From: Amphirosellinia nigrospora
Lineage: Eukaryota; Ascomycota; Sordariomycetes; Xylariales; Xylariaceae
Length of the DNA: 64,000 nt
Assembly (NCBI GenBank): GCA_004123355.1
Contig: SCHM01000003.1
Location: 7,831,058-7,895,057, forward strand
Direction: 5' to 3'
In this document: positions 37,420-48,838 of the stretch, piece after piece
Layout of the letters: the number at the start of each line of letters is the position of its first letter
Numbering within the stretch: the stretch's first letter is position 1
Translations under genes and position numbers: made by a program
Notes under the pieces: generated by a model
The model's database searches: none
The model's input: only the letters and a program-made list of their open reading frames with translations
Told to the model about the DNA's origin: nothing

Positions 37420-38460
37420 GGATAATATCATGGAACGTCGTGGCCATCTTCTAAAAAAGGGAGAAAGTCAAACGAATCGTCGTGGGCCGAAGGGTTTGAT
37501 TTTGTATGAACGTGAACATTTCTGTATAGGAGGCTCATGATTGACTATTTTGTCAGATAGTGTGATGAACTGATTGTATTGCTGATTGATCACGACGATT
37601 GTTGTGTTGGAATACTATACTAGTCACATCAGTAGTTTAACAAACCCAATTCCATGATCTTCTTTATTACCTTTTAAAAGTTTTTTCTTAATCGCTACAA
37701 AAAATAGTAACAGAAACTACGGCGGTCATCTATATCGACTTCATAAAAGCCATGTTTAAAGCAAAAGTTGCAAGGTATATTATCTGCCTTCCATATATAA
37801 TGTGTCGGCTCCTTTGTGACAAAGGCTTGTTCTAATGAAAAAGCGGATGCTGTCAGGTGAAGCTATTCCCAACGGGTATATGGGACCTAGATAGGGATCT
37901 TCGGAGGTTAGGTCACGTGATGATACATAAGTCTGTGTATTTAGAGGGTAGAGGGCAGGCAGACTGCCTTGCGCTTGTACACTCTTTGACACCTGTCGAT
38001 TTGCGAGACCATTGTCCTCGAGCGCTTCGAATCAGTGTTCTATTAAGCTAATAGCTTCTTGGGGTCTATTTGTCTGTGATTCTCTAAGTCTGACTGTAAT
38101 ATTAACCTCGCCTTAAGTCCCTTATTTAGAGAAAGCATTCGAGGACCTTCGGAACCCTATTCCTAGGCTTGTCAAGAGGAGCTCGTAGTACAAGAGGGTA
38201 TATCTACTAATACCCCTTTTGCTTCCTCTAGGTGTCTCGGCCTGCGAGAGACAAGATTAAAGCGCCCCGGCCATCTATGTAGGCCAGATCTGCGTAGCTA
38301 GTGGCTGTGTGGCTTGTCAAAATGTGTCGACTGCTTTGTACTCGAATACACTAGAATAAGAAACAGCGATATTTCGGGACTCTGCTCGAAACATAGGAAA
38401 GAGGAGCTGTTGTTTCATAGAAATTTTGAACCTAGCATCTTAAATACGATTTGGCTATAT
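37420..38460. other. Intergenic region
   Basis: About 1 kb after the SAT4-family gene. AT-rich, with short ORFs that match nothing. Confidence 0.5.
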
Positions 38461-39062
38461 CTATGGGGTCTTTTTGTCTACATGTGTGTGCTTGTGCTTG
38501 ATGGCACGACGAAAGGAAGCCCTCTTTCTACCCGAAAAAGTATGTATCCGTGGCACGCGTGGGTTTGGGTATAACACTATTACGGCGTAGAAATCTGGTT
38601 CCACATCCACATCTTGAGTTGCCTCCCAGTACTTCCCTGCAGCTACAGCATCGCCTCCGACCTTGGCCCCTTCGGTAGTTATATCTATCGGGAAAATAGC
38701 GACGGTCTTGCCTGGAGGGACAGGTATTGTCAAAGGATTATTGAAATGTATCGGGACCATTGTAGTCTCGCGGGCGACACGTGCTAAGCGCGTTAATATA
38801 TATCAAAAGTCAAAAGGCGAGGCGCACGTACCATAGCGAAGGGAAAATGCGAGAGGAACGATATCACATAGGGCAGAACATGTGGCTCGAAATAAAAGTT
38901 GTAATCCATAACAGTAGTGTAGGCTGATGAGTGCACAGCCTCCCTAAGAGAATGCAATGCGTCCGAAGTTCCTCGGGAAAGCTGAAAGATCGAAGCGCAG
39001 CCATCTGTAAGGTTGACTGGAAAGTGAATGTATAAGTATGTGGGAAAATCTGACACGGTCAA
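38461..39062 (-). CDS. Hypothetical protein, possible two-exon gene
   Basis: Two adjacent minus-strand ORFs could be one gene. The first (from 39062) starts MTVSDFPTYLYIHFPVNL. The second contains NPLTIPVPPGKTVAIFPID and PDFYAVIVLYPNPR. A possible intron runs from GTACGT near 38832 to a CTTAG near 38785, but its phase does not fit unless one base is missing, as seen elsewhere in the window. The composition looks more coding-like than the surroundings. I recognise no family, and the end of the gene is uncertain. It could be chance. Confidence 0.3.
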
Positions 39063-40103
39063 GTAGTTTGACTGCTAGTGGATTTGGTGATCGAAGTAAG
39101 TAGAGATTAGTTTGAAAAGGTAGCGAGACGAGGAAGAATGGCTATTTAAATACTCGCGAGTGGTTACATATACAGCACCCCTGGCATGTTTCATGTCACG
39201 TCACCAAGCCATGCAGTACATATATGCATCCTTCTTACATCCATGACTTCATTAGCCTCAGCGATTTTAAATGATACTCGGGTTTAATGTTATATAGTTG
39301 CTAGATACTGTAAGTTCCGCAGACCGTTAACCCTCTACATCGTATTCTTCTTTTCTTTCAAACGGTGTTCCAACCTCATTTTTGACAGTGTCCAGCAGGA
39401 TCAGGAGTGAGTATATCGGTACGGTTATGCTGAACTTAAACATAATCGGGCATAACAAGAGGGATAGCGTGCGTGCGTGGCAAAATCATTACCACACATA
39501 GATGTGCAACTTGAGTCCATCCCTTGCAGGCTAGCAAACAACTCCTGTCAGATATCTTGGAAGGTGGTCACGGGCACAGTCATTAGCAGGCAACATCATT
39601 GGTATCTCCAAAGAAGCCTATAGTAAGTACAGCAATCGCCTTACCTGCGGATATCCTTATAAATTCATATGTAATACCTCCAGTGGAGCAGGCCAGACGA
39701 TCCTAGGGAATGAAACTTGGTATCATAAGAAAGTCAAAACCATGGCCTTGCGCAAGGCGTCCGAAACAAAAGTCGTATCCCTAACTAATATCTTCTAGGA
39801 GTTTATGTAAGGGATCCAATGTGATGGCGGGTCGAAATAGTCTACTTGAATTTTTTCCTCGTATTAAGTTGATGCACCAATCCGCACAGTATGTACTATT
39901 TATTTCTCCACCTTTAAAGTCACCTAGCCGCAACGGCATGCAAAGGGATACATGCGTGTCGTCAGCACTAGCCGCTTCATTAACTTCACGAGAAAAACAA
40001 ATAGCCTGCAGACAAAGCGAAAAGATATAACCAAAAAAAGAAAGGTTTCTGAGCGGTATACACTGTGGGGTTCGCCTGTGGAGGCTAACAGTGGAAATGA
40101 CTT
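39063..40103. other. Intergenic region
   Basis: About 1 kb with no recognised gene. The minus-strand ORFs at 39781-40160 overlap the first tRNA and are not supported. Confidence 0.5.
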
Positions 40104-40174
40104 GCTGACAGCATGAATCGAACATGCGTTTGCTCGGCCACAACGAGCTGTACTAACCACTATACGATGCCAGC
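40104..40174 (-). tRNA. tRNA-His (GTG)
   Basis: Read on the minus strand the sequence folds as a tRNA. The acceptor arm GCTGGCA pairs with TGTCAGC with one G-U. The anticodon arm is GCTCG-TTGTGGC-CGAGC with anticodon GTG. The T arm is GCATG-TTCGATT-CATGC. Length is 71 bases with no intron. It lies 18 bp from a tRNA-Gly on the same strand. Confidence 0.92.
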
Positions 40175-40192
40175 TTGGTGCAAGAAATACAG

Positions 40193-40263
40193 TGCATCAG
40201 CCGTGAATCGAACACGGGGCCCATCGATGGCAACGATGGATTTTACCACTAAACCACTGATGC
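40193..40263 (-). tRNA. tRNA-Gly (GCC)
   Basis: On the minus strand, acceptor GCATCAG pairs with CTGATGC. The anticodon arm is CATCG-TTGCCAT-CGATG with anticodon GCC. The T arm is CCGTG-TTCGATT-CACGG. Length is 71 bases including the discriminator A, without an intron. All arms are intact. Confidence 0.95.
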
Positions 40264-41097
40264 TTGTTGTTGCATCTGGCTAGGATATACCCCACTAGAC
40301 TGACCCAACCGAATGCATCAGAACATTGCAGGAACTAATCACTATACTATGCCAATTGATGTGAATCACGGCGCAGATGGGGGCTTACATTAATATTGCA
40401 CTTGCATTTAACCCCGGGTTGAATAACAAAGGTTTCGTTGGGAAATGTGCTGATAGTATGCATAAATACCGTGGGAGTATGAGCCACACTACCGAGCTTG
40501 TGACAATGTGGCGCATACCTAAGGTTACAGGGGGCTGCGGGCGAATACATTGCCATCGCCAATTTATACTAAGACAATATATCACCATGTCAAAGGTAAC
40601 TTGATATGACTGCGGTGTTGTTAGTGGTCGCTGAACAATCGTTCCCATTTCTGTGAATGCTAGGTTATAGGTTGGCTAATTCGTGCTCACTAACTTCCTG
40701 TATGTTATTTCCGGCCCTACCTCTATCAATAACTGAGGTTGTAACCATATATATTACTATATCCATCATCAGCGAGCAGATGCTGTCGTAATAATGGTCA
40801 GCGATATTCAGGGCCTCTTGATCCAATTGCTCATATGTTTCTAGAGTTTCTAATAAGTGCAGCTATCAAATGAAGAACTACTACGGGAGCCCCTTTTCCT
40901 CGCCGACCCCTAAATCAGTATATCGAATGAGTAGTGCAAATCATGCGCTATGGGTATTTCTGTTCATTCTCCAGTCATGATGTTCGTTTCCTTCGCTCAG
41001 CACCCACAATAAGTTGTATTGAATGACATTTCAAATACACTGTCTAAACCACAGTAACCCCTATTCCCCTGACTCATTTTCGTCAAGAATACGCTCT
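40264..41097. other. Intergenic region with tRNA relic
   Basis: About 0.8 kb with the tRNA-His relic at 40313-40357 and no coding gene recognised. Confidence 0.5.
40313..40357 (-). pseudogene. Decayed tRNA-His fragment
   Basis: The segment ACTAATCACTATACTATGCC at 40334 matches ACTAACCACTATACGATGCC of the tRNA-His gene (40104-40174), and the neighbouring ATGCATCAGAACATTGC resembles its T arm. The anticodon arm is missing. The few differences in the matched part include a C-to-T change. It cannot fold into a tRNA. Confidence 0.55.
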
Positions 41098-41779
41098 TCA
41101 ATCAAAGTGTAAAAGCTGTCCCTCCTTGATAACAGCGGCCCTAACACTCTCCAGCTTCTCCAAACGCTGCACCAACTTACCATAAGCCGGATACTTCCCC
41201 TTCATATCGATCTTAGCAAGGCGATGACCCCAGTTCCAGAGGACGTATACAAAGAAGTCCACCAAGGTAAGATGTTCGCCAATCAAATAAGTCCGATCCT
41301 TCAGCCTCTTATCGATGATCTCGTAGGACTCCTCAAACGTCTTCCGCCCTTGGCCTTGACCACGGCATACATCTCCTCGTGGCCCTCGACGTAGCGCTCC
41401 GGGTGCAGGTAGGCGCCGTAGCCCGCCGAGTGCGTCGTGTCGGACAGCCAGACCATCCACTCGGTCACGCGCACCCTCTCCAGCGCGTCGCGGCCCATGA
41501 GCCCTTCGGCAGCGACTTGCTCGGGGGCGAGCTGCGCGATCATGGTGTTGATGGCGAACTGCTCCGTGACTACCTCGCCGTCGACGACGAGCACGGGAAC
41601 GTAACCCGCCGGGTTGATCTTGCGGTATTCGGCGTTCGAGAGGCTGCCGTCTGCGGCTTCCAGGCCGTGCGGGCCGATTTTCATCTCGAAGAGCTTGAAG
41701 GATAGACCTAGGTGACGGAGAAAGATGTGGGTACCTGGGAGCAGGCTCCGTAGCCGAGGTAAAGAGTTATCTCAGGCAT
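41098..41779 (-). CDS. Glutathione S-transferase-like protein
   Basis: Cytosolic GST of about 225 residues that would conjugate or isomerise substrates with glutathione. The N-terminus MPEITLYLGYGACSQ starts a thioredoxin-like fold with YGACS at the catalytic position. The motifs INPAGYVPVLVVDGEVVTE (cis-Pro segment) and EQFAINTMIA follow. The C-terminal helical domain has DRTYLIGEHLTLVDFFVYVL, the N-capping box region of GSTs. Two frame breaks, near 41725 in a C run and near 41345, separate the pieces. The C-terminal third (41098-41340) is GC-poorer than the middle. The gene stands alone between the tRNAs and the DUF3433 relic, so a cluster role is not evident. Confidence 0.86.
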
Positions 41780-43038
41780 ATTGTTGTGCAGTGTTCTTTT
41801 CTTTCTGTCTTGACTCTTAAGGTAAGATATAGATTGGTGTTGCTTTTCGTGTCGATCTGTAGAGGCTGGTGATGAAGATGTGAAAGTAAATCAGGACACG
41901 AGTTTCTCATGATACTTATATCCATTCTTTCCCAAGTCTGAACACATCGCCGTTCACAGTCACCAAGCATAGAGAGCACGCATCTTCTGAATATCCTAGC
42001 CCTGCATCCCCTCATGCAGGCAGTTGCTCCCTATTAGTCAACATCGAGGCTTCGCTGAGATTCAAAACCCGACTGTCTCGACTGATATCCCACATGTCTT
42101 CCGATCGACTCCCACATACCAAGACAATCACATAGGAAGGAAAGGTGTCGCACCAAACTACCACTGGACTGGGTCGCGGAGCAGCGGAGTGAGTGTTTTC
42201 GCAACCTCACTTGGCTTTTAGCATTAGTCATATTACCAGTACCTGGTGCCTGGTTTCAGCCAAAGTGCGTAACTACCATGAAGCTGGACACAATGGGCAT
42301 TGGTGTTGATGCGGTTGTGTCAGCGTTTGGGGAATTGTAATTCCTAGAGGTATTTCCATGCACGCGTTGATTACGAAGATCGGAGAGAGCTCACCCCGAC
42401 GGTAGATGTCGCGTGCGCGCTAAGATTGAATGAATGGGGTCCTGCTAAACTTGACTAGTCGTAGATCAGGGGATGAGATTTAGCCTTAGTAGCTTCATCC
42501 ATTCTCTACTTGGTCTTGCTCGTCTCTACTAACACACAACACTTAAAGACGTTAATCGTAAGCTCTGCATAGTTTCCAGAACTACTGCATGATACTTGGG
42601 TAATACCAAATGTCAATCTAGAGCCGACTGACTACCCTACCCAACTACCACATACCTCCTCACTGCATCGGGTACCCGTCCCCATCTCCTCCGACATGTT
42701 AAGACCCTCAGTCCATCGTCGACTCAACGCTTTTTATTCGGGAAGAAGTTATACCCTGAACAACGACCTGGACGTTTGTTATCAACAGACATATTCCCAG
42801 CGCGCTCTTGAGACGTAATCGCAATACAAGGGTCCTTCGGCAGACAAAGACACAATGCCACTTTCTAATCAATAACCCATCGCGAATATCCTCTAGCCAT
42901 GCTGTCGTAGACAGTGTTCCTAAGGACCCGAAGCTAAAACGGAGCGCCGGGCAGCTAACGTCTAAGACCCACCCGTGTGACGCCGGACCCGGGTTTTAGT
43001 CAACCGATGTTAGCCATATTGCGGCTATTTCTTACAAT
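41780..43038. other. Intergenic region
   Basis: About 1.25 kb with no supported gene. The ORF at 42808-42999 may lie in lost upstream parts of the following DUF3433 relic but matches nothing I can name. Confidence 0.45.
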
Positions 43039-44583
43039 ATGGAATACTCAATAAACCAGGCCACTGCATACGGACCAACATATGACACGAACAAAATCGA
43101 CCGGCTACAAATCACAGAAGGAGCACAAAGCAATACAAAAAATCTGACGAACATTCAGATTCTTGACGCTATCTTCGACAGCCTCATCAGGGGTCAAACA
43201 ATCACCAGTAGTGACTCTACGCCTTTAATAACCTCTGATACAAACCTTGTCGGGTTACTTGCAGATTCAAGATCCATCACAACAAAAACATTTGATCCAT
43301 TACTAAACGCATCGTCACTTCAGAGCATGGCGGAAGAACGCATAGCTGGGTTGAGTCATCGTAGAATGTCAACTTTACAGCGAGTTCGGAACCTAGCAGA
43401 GATACGATAAACGTCTTCAACGAAATTCAACATGGTGGCACTAACGAGGCACCATCATTTTGGAGTAATGCGGTGTTAGCAGAGATAGGTAATCCCCAGC
43501 TGTCGATTACATCAGATATCAAGGACGCCGTGAAGAATGATACTCTACGGTATAGCCTGGCTGTACCTGCTCTCCGACCGTACCTCGAATGCTCTATGCT
43601 GCCCCAATCAGCGATCGCAGTCAACGACTCGGACTTCGCCGATCCTAATAATCTCGCCCCAACACGAGAATTCCGGATCACGACTTCGGTCCCTTCTGGC
43701 TGCAATCCACCCTATTCCGACGACTCACCCGGCAAGATCCGTTCCTTATCCTATCACGCTGAAATTGACGGCCAGCGCACCCAATGGTTTGGCGCGCTAA
43801 CCGACCTTAATATTGGGTATAGTTCCAATAGCACCCCTTTTAGAGGGTGCCCGTCTCTTGGTGTCATATTTGGTACCTATGAACACGACGACTTAAGTCT
43901 TCCAGCCCGATCTAACATGACTGCTCTTATTTGCACTCAACGTATCCAAACAGTCAAGGCGAATGCTTTTTACCCTGGCAATCTGTACACATTATACGCG
44001 CCGAATACCACCGCAGACATACGCCTAAACTCAACTCCCCAAAACATCGTCGACCCAGAATCTGATAGAACCTCAAATTCGACGATCATCGCCAGTTCAT
44101 TTTTATTTCTCAACGTACTCGCGCGTACGACGAGATAGCCGACTTCGATAATTTTTTTAGGCTTCTAAACACCGGACTCGAGATGACGGACCGCGAGAAG
44201 TTCCTCGGGGCGGGAGTGTCGATCCGCTGATGTCGGCCGTGAACGATCTGTACCGAAGCTTTATGGTGCATGTTATCGATCGCGAGTATCGCTCTGAACT
44301 TGGCAGCAATAACACTGCTCTACCTAATTCCGGAGATGGCACCGTCAATTCCGCCTTCCAGGGGCAACGGGACCAAGAGCGGGCAAAAATGATTAGGAGA
44401 AAGCCGCTCGTTGCGATCAAGGGAAAACGTTTTCGTCTAGGGTGGTGGGAAGATGCGAATCCTGAAACAGAAAGCGACCATGAAAGTGATTTCACTTCGC
44501 ACCCATCCTTGTTCGCGAAAAGGAGGTTCGGTATCGATGTTGAGGACACTGATTGCCAGGAACAGGGATCAGAGACCAGTTAG
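43039..44583 (+). pseudogene. Relic of a DUF3433 membrane protein (3' part)
   Basis: Three consecutive reading frames form a protein-like whole. These are an N-terminal piece (MEYSINQATAYGPTYDT), a middle piece with an extracellular look (PYLECSMLPQSAIAVNDSDF, FRITTSVPSGCNPPYSDD, several N-x-S/T sites), and a C-terminal piece with VNDLYRSFMVHVIDREYR and then FRLGWWEDA and RRFGIDVED. The last two resemble the C-terminal signature of fungal DUF3433 proteins, as I remember that family. The usual N-terminal half and the late membrane helices before the signature are absent. With breaks near 43410 and 44150-44225, I read it as a truncated relic. The final codons run into an inverted repeat arm (44553-44697). 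Confidence 0.55.
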
Positions 44584-44697
44584 ACAAGAGACTCCTCGTA
44601 TATAGCCATATGGTCACGTAGAGCCCACGGAGATGACTTCACTGGTCCTCTGTGCAACAACAGATGTTTACACCCTACCCTTGCGTGGATCGTGACA
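44553..44697 (+). repeat. Inverted repeat, left arm
   Basis: Runs from TTGCCAGGAACAGGGATCAG to a TCGTGACA end. Its reverse complement recurs at 45229-45374 with high identity. Most differences are transitions (for example GATGACTTC versus GATGGCTTC and CCTCTGTGC versus CCTCCGTGC). The left arm overlaps the last codons of the DUF3433 relic. Confidence 0.85.
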
Positions 44698-45228
44698 CTG
44701 ATAAAGCTAATTCGTCAACGGTACCAGGGACTCCGGCTGTTTAAAGGAGAAGATAGTTGAGGTCGCGTCGGTAGGTGTTGCATATGTTTGAGCAGTAGGT
44801 AGGTAAAGCGCCCGCCTTGGTAACAGTGACAGAGGCAATATACAGGAGGTTTTGGAATCAATACATAAAGGGTTGAAATTTATACTATATAATGGCGATA
44901 CTTGTACATAAGGCCTAAATTACTGCTTCTAATTTTCTTTTTCTAAAATATTTAGCTCAGAACTGATTAGCAACAAAGGCGATGAAATTTGCTCAGCCGC
45001 CCCGTAAAGATCGGGTCAACTCGCCTACTTGTCAGAAACTCCGGTGCTACGGAACACAACTTCAGCATGGCAAATAAGATGCTACTTTAGGAGCGTTGGT
45101 GATCATTGGACTCGTCGTAAGCACAGTTGCTAACTAGGTTTTTAGGATGAACATATAGGCGAATATTGGAATTGAACTTTTTCTCGTCGCTTGAATGATT
45201 AATTGGTACATGAATACATGAGAGTGAT

Positions 45229-45374
45229 GTCACGAACCTTGCAAGGGTGGGGTGTAGACATCTGTTGTTGCACGGAGGACCAGTGAAGCCATCTCCGTGG
45301 GCTCTACGTGACTATATGGCTATATACCGAGAGTCTCTTTGTCTGGTCCGGTCTCTGATCCCTGTTCCTGGCAA
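45229..45374 (-). repeat. Inverted repeat, right arm
   Basis: Reverse complement of 44553-44697, separated from it by about 530 bp. In its own orientation it encodes the same CQEQGSET peptide end as the DUF3433 relic, so the arm probably arose by inverted duplication of the gene's 3' end and downstream sequence. Confidence 0.85.
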
Positions 45375-46579
45375 GTGACAATAGGGAATTTTGCTCCCGA
45401 CGCCCATGGCCCTGCGTAGAAGTGCCGGCAAATAGACGAAACCAAACACTTAAAAATGGGAAGGGAGTTCCTCGGCAATAAAATCTCACTCCTCAAGCGA
45501 GGGTCATGTCCAACAGAGTTGCCCATTCCGAACATAGTGCCATATCCGTGTTGCCTCGTTGCCTGAAACATCGACCCCAGTTTTAGGGGTCTCATTCATA
45601 TGGAGATGAGGTCCCGTCTTTGATGCCCCTTGAAGCCAGCTAGAAGAAATCGGGAACGACTTTGATATGCTCGGGGTACGGACATCAGCATCTTACTCCT
45701 GTTAGTTGAAAATATTAGACCCGAGGCTTAAGGGACGATTATGACACCTTCACGCGGCGCGTTTGCTACCACTAAGTCTATGGAAAAAGCTAGGATGGCG
45801 ATAAACGCGTAGTAGGTCTCATTTTGACGGTGACAAGGATACGAGGTGTGGCGTGAATTGATTTGCAGTAATTTTGTAGGAATATAGAAGCTTAGGAAGG
45901 AAGTGAGTTAAAGTGTCAAAGCTCCAATTGTGGGCATATATGATTGTAGACAAGCAGGGAACTCAACTTCTAAGGTTGGTTGCCCGCGGTTGCGGCGGTC
46001 CCGGAATAGACCTCTTCTGTACAACATGGTGTCGCCGTACAGGTAGGCTGTCGCAAGATAGGACCTGGATCGACAGTGAAGAAGCCTAGATGTGAGGGGT
46101 TTATACGAGATGATACTCATGACGTTACATTGAGTATTCGGTCATGTGGTTAGATGATAGGTGGCGAAGATTCCAAGTTGCTATGCACTCGGATAGCGAG
46201 GGATATGGTTTTAGATGCGATTGGACAATACGCCGAAAAAGAAAAGCCGGTTCCCAATACTGGCAGCAAACTCCTCTCGGTACCACAGGCTGTACGCAGT
46301 TGACCCTTCATATCTATGACAAATAGAATGTCCAACAGATGTTGACTATGACTGCCACGATAAAGGACTAACGGATCCAGTGATGCTGCGTCCCTTACTT
46401 CGAGTGTGTTGTGACAGAATATCCGAGACCCAGGCGGGGCGGGGTCTGGCGCCTGTGTTTGCTTGGTGATACAACAGAGCCTCACAAGAGAAATTAAAAG
46501 TACATTTATTCCCCGTCGATTAATCGACCCGTCACTTTCTTTTGGTTGAGTTAGAGAAGGTAAATATTGCAAATTTACC
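45375..46579. other. Intergenic region
   Basis: About 1.2 kb with no recognised gene. The minus-strand ORF 46150-46737 overlaps the first exon of the UstYa-like gene antisense and is a shadow. Confidence 0.5.
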
Positions 46580-47824
46580 ATGTATAAATTTGAGAGCATA
46601 CCTGAGGCCAGAAGGCTAGTGGATGGGTCGACTCCTCGTCTGTAGATGAGAACTTCGGCACATACGAAAAGACGGCAACAAAGGGGAAAAAGAGGGGCAT
46701 CCTCACTTGCGGACGCATCTACGTCACGATACTTCACGTCATAATCCTAACCCTTGTCGGTGTGCTCATCACGTACCAGCTTTCGAACAACCACCATGCC
46801 TCATCCCAACTGAAACAATCGTGGTGTAAGTCCATTGGTAAAGTAAGGCTCAAATTCAATTCAGAGCTAATTGTTTCCTAGCACCTGTTCAAGAATTTGT
46901 CGAGTATGAAGAGAACACCGAGCATGCAACGGACCCGGGCCATCATAGCGTGTATTCCGGGTTTCCCTCGAAGGAGCAGGATGAAGCTTGGGACCGCTTG
47001 ATCACGCGTGCGTAATTTACAGAACACTGGATTGAATACCAGTTGACGACGAGCTAACTCTGTCCTAGCCGCCTATCTCAACATCAGCCGAGAAGAGATG
47101 GCCAAGGCTGGGGAGTCGTTTGGGCATGTCATCGAGCTGATAGGGGGCGGCTATATTGTCTCCCTAAGTGTGTATCATGAGCTCCACTGCGTAGTAAGTA
47201 CTCTGTTATATCTCGTCTTAATTCACTGAAGGAATCACAAGACACGGAAAGGTACTACTAGCATGGACGCCTGTCTATGTTAGTATAGAGGCATACTAGT
47301 GCTTTCACTTTTACAAACTAGAATCAGAAGGAAGAGATGAGAGACTTGATATAAATTACTAATAACATGACAGCGGAACCTCCGACTCTATCTTTTTCGG
47401 GAGCGATACTACCCAAATCTAACAGAGTCCCAACATAATTTTCTGAAGGGACATCTCGGTTCGTATCACATTTCCTTCAATCATCGTCTATTCATTTTTC
47501 TTGCATCGTTCTCCCCCCTGATTCAGGATCCAGAACTAGATAGGCTAACATAGGATAGATCATTGCTTAGAGGTACTACGCATGAAGACCATGTGCCGCG
47601 GCAACACGGTTATCAACTCATACCAATGGGACACCGAGAAAATTGACACACCCATGACTAAGTCCAATTCCCGTTCCGTTTGCGTGAAATGGAGCTCGAT
47701 TGAGGACTGGAGTTATTCACGCAAAGTCTCTTACAGTCCACCAGTGCTATGGCCATCGCAAAAAAGCGGTGGTGTAACTTCAAGCTTTGCGGAGACCGTT
47801 GTGAATCTAGAATACATTTTTTAG
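46580..47824 (+). CDS. UstYa-like (DUF3328) oxidase, multi-exon
   Basis: Membrane-anchored protein of the UstYa family, known from ustiloxin-type pathways for oxidative cyclisation and also found in other fungal clusters. Exon 1 from ATG 46580 holds a Lys/Arg-rich segment (KGKKRGILTCGR) and one membrane helix (VIILTLVGVLITYQL), reached after a frame break near 46625. Exon 2 (46882-47011) has YSGFPSKEQDEAWDRLI. Exon 3 (47069-47193) has GGGYIVSLSVYHELHCV, the first HxxHC motif. Exon 4 (47374-47458) has RNLRLYLFRERYYPNL. Exon 5 has IDHCLEVLRMKTMCRGN, the second HxxHC region, with its first His uncertain at the junction, and ends at 47824. Introns are GT..AG. No precursor peptide gene is visible nearby, so it may serve the adjacent PKS2 pathway. 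Confidence 0.8.
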
Positions 47825-48838
47825 TCGAATTTCGTATGTTATCAGGCTAAGAGCTCGACACACAGGAAAATGGTCATACAATCGAGGCTTTGGCTTAGGT
47901 AATTATCATGTCAAAGAAGGAGGTTGGGCTTGTGAGGAGAATCATATAGCTAGTTCTACCTAAGGGCTGTGAAAAGACTGTTCATACATTACTTACTTAA
48001 TTGATGCGAGGGTCGTAAAATCCTGCCTGCTAGTAACTTTTACTGAGGACCCATGACCTGGTATCCCATTTAGGGTAGGTGAACAAAGATCGTTTGACAA
48101 CAGATTGCTCTACGTAGTCACCACTACACTTGATGAACATTCTCAGACATCTACAGTTGTCGGACGGTTCAAATATTATCAACTAATTAGTTTATTAAAC
48201 CGATCGTTATTTGAACGGCCTAGGTAAAGGAAAAACAAGGGACCGCCTAGTTAAGTTCGATTTATCGTCTATGATCTACATACTTAACAAGACTCGCACA
48301 CGGTTGGTTGGTTTGAACGTATATATTGGGGGCATGAGCAGTCATTCCATGCCTGATTGCTGCGCTTTCGTCACTGAGGCCGCGATAAGCTTTGCAGTCG
48401 TAGCCGGCCAACAACCAGACCTCGAATAGCTACCTAGACTAAAAAAGCAAAATAAATACAACCCAACGCAATCCCCCCTCTTGACTTCCAGCCCATGGCT
48501 ACTACCGAACTAAAGAACTCAGGGCAGCGAGCAGGAAATAAAAAACCTCCGACCACGACTAATAACTACCCCTTCGTGGGAGTTGGAAAAGTGAGGTAAC
48601 CAGGAAATCTCCCTCACACGGACTCGTGGCCGCGGAGCCCCTTTTATAAAGGGCCCCTTAGCCCGGGTCCGTGCGGGTGCTAACCTATTGGGTTGTAAAA
48701 CAAATTATTTATGAATGGTTCTTGCACCAGGGTCTTCATACTCCGAGTGGCTAATTTCATGTCTTCTCTTATCTATGAATATATACTGAATCTAATATTT
48801 CACAGAGCAAATACACTGCTTATATACCAAATATACAC
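47825..48838. other. Intergenic region with repeat
   Basis: About 1 kb between the convergent ends of the UstYa-like gene and PKS2. It holds a repeat copy (48587-48697). The ORF at 48211-48429 matches nothing. Confidence 0.5.
48587..48697 (+). repeat. Dispersed hairpin repeat, copy 1
   Basis: Starts AAAAGTGAGGTAACC and contains CCTCACACGGAC and GGGTCCGTGCGGGT as near-inverted ends of a hairpin, with CCCCTTTTATAAAGGGGCCC-like dyad inside. It then reads CTAACCTATTGGG. A related copy in the same orientation lies at 60205-60322. This copy is 140-250 bases downstream of the PKS2 stop codon on the minus strand. Confidence 0.7.

Noticed and set aside
39781-40160. Minus-strand ORFs as a protein gene
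   Set aside because: They overlap the intact tRNA-His and show no family motif or coding composition.
46150-46737. 195-codon minus-strand ORF as an independent gene
   Set aside because: It lies antisense to the first exon of the UstYa-like gene, which has a membrane helix and family motifs. The antisense frame matches nothing.
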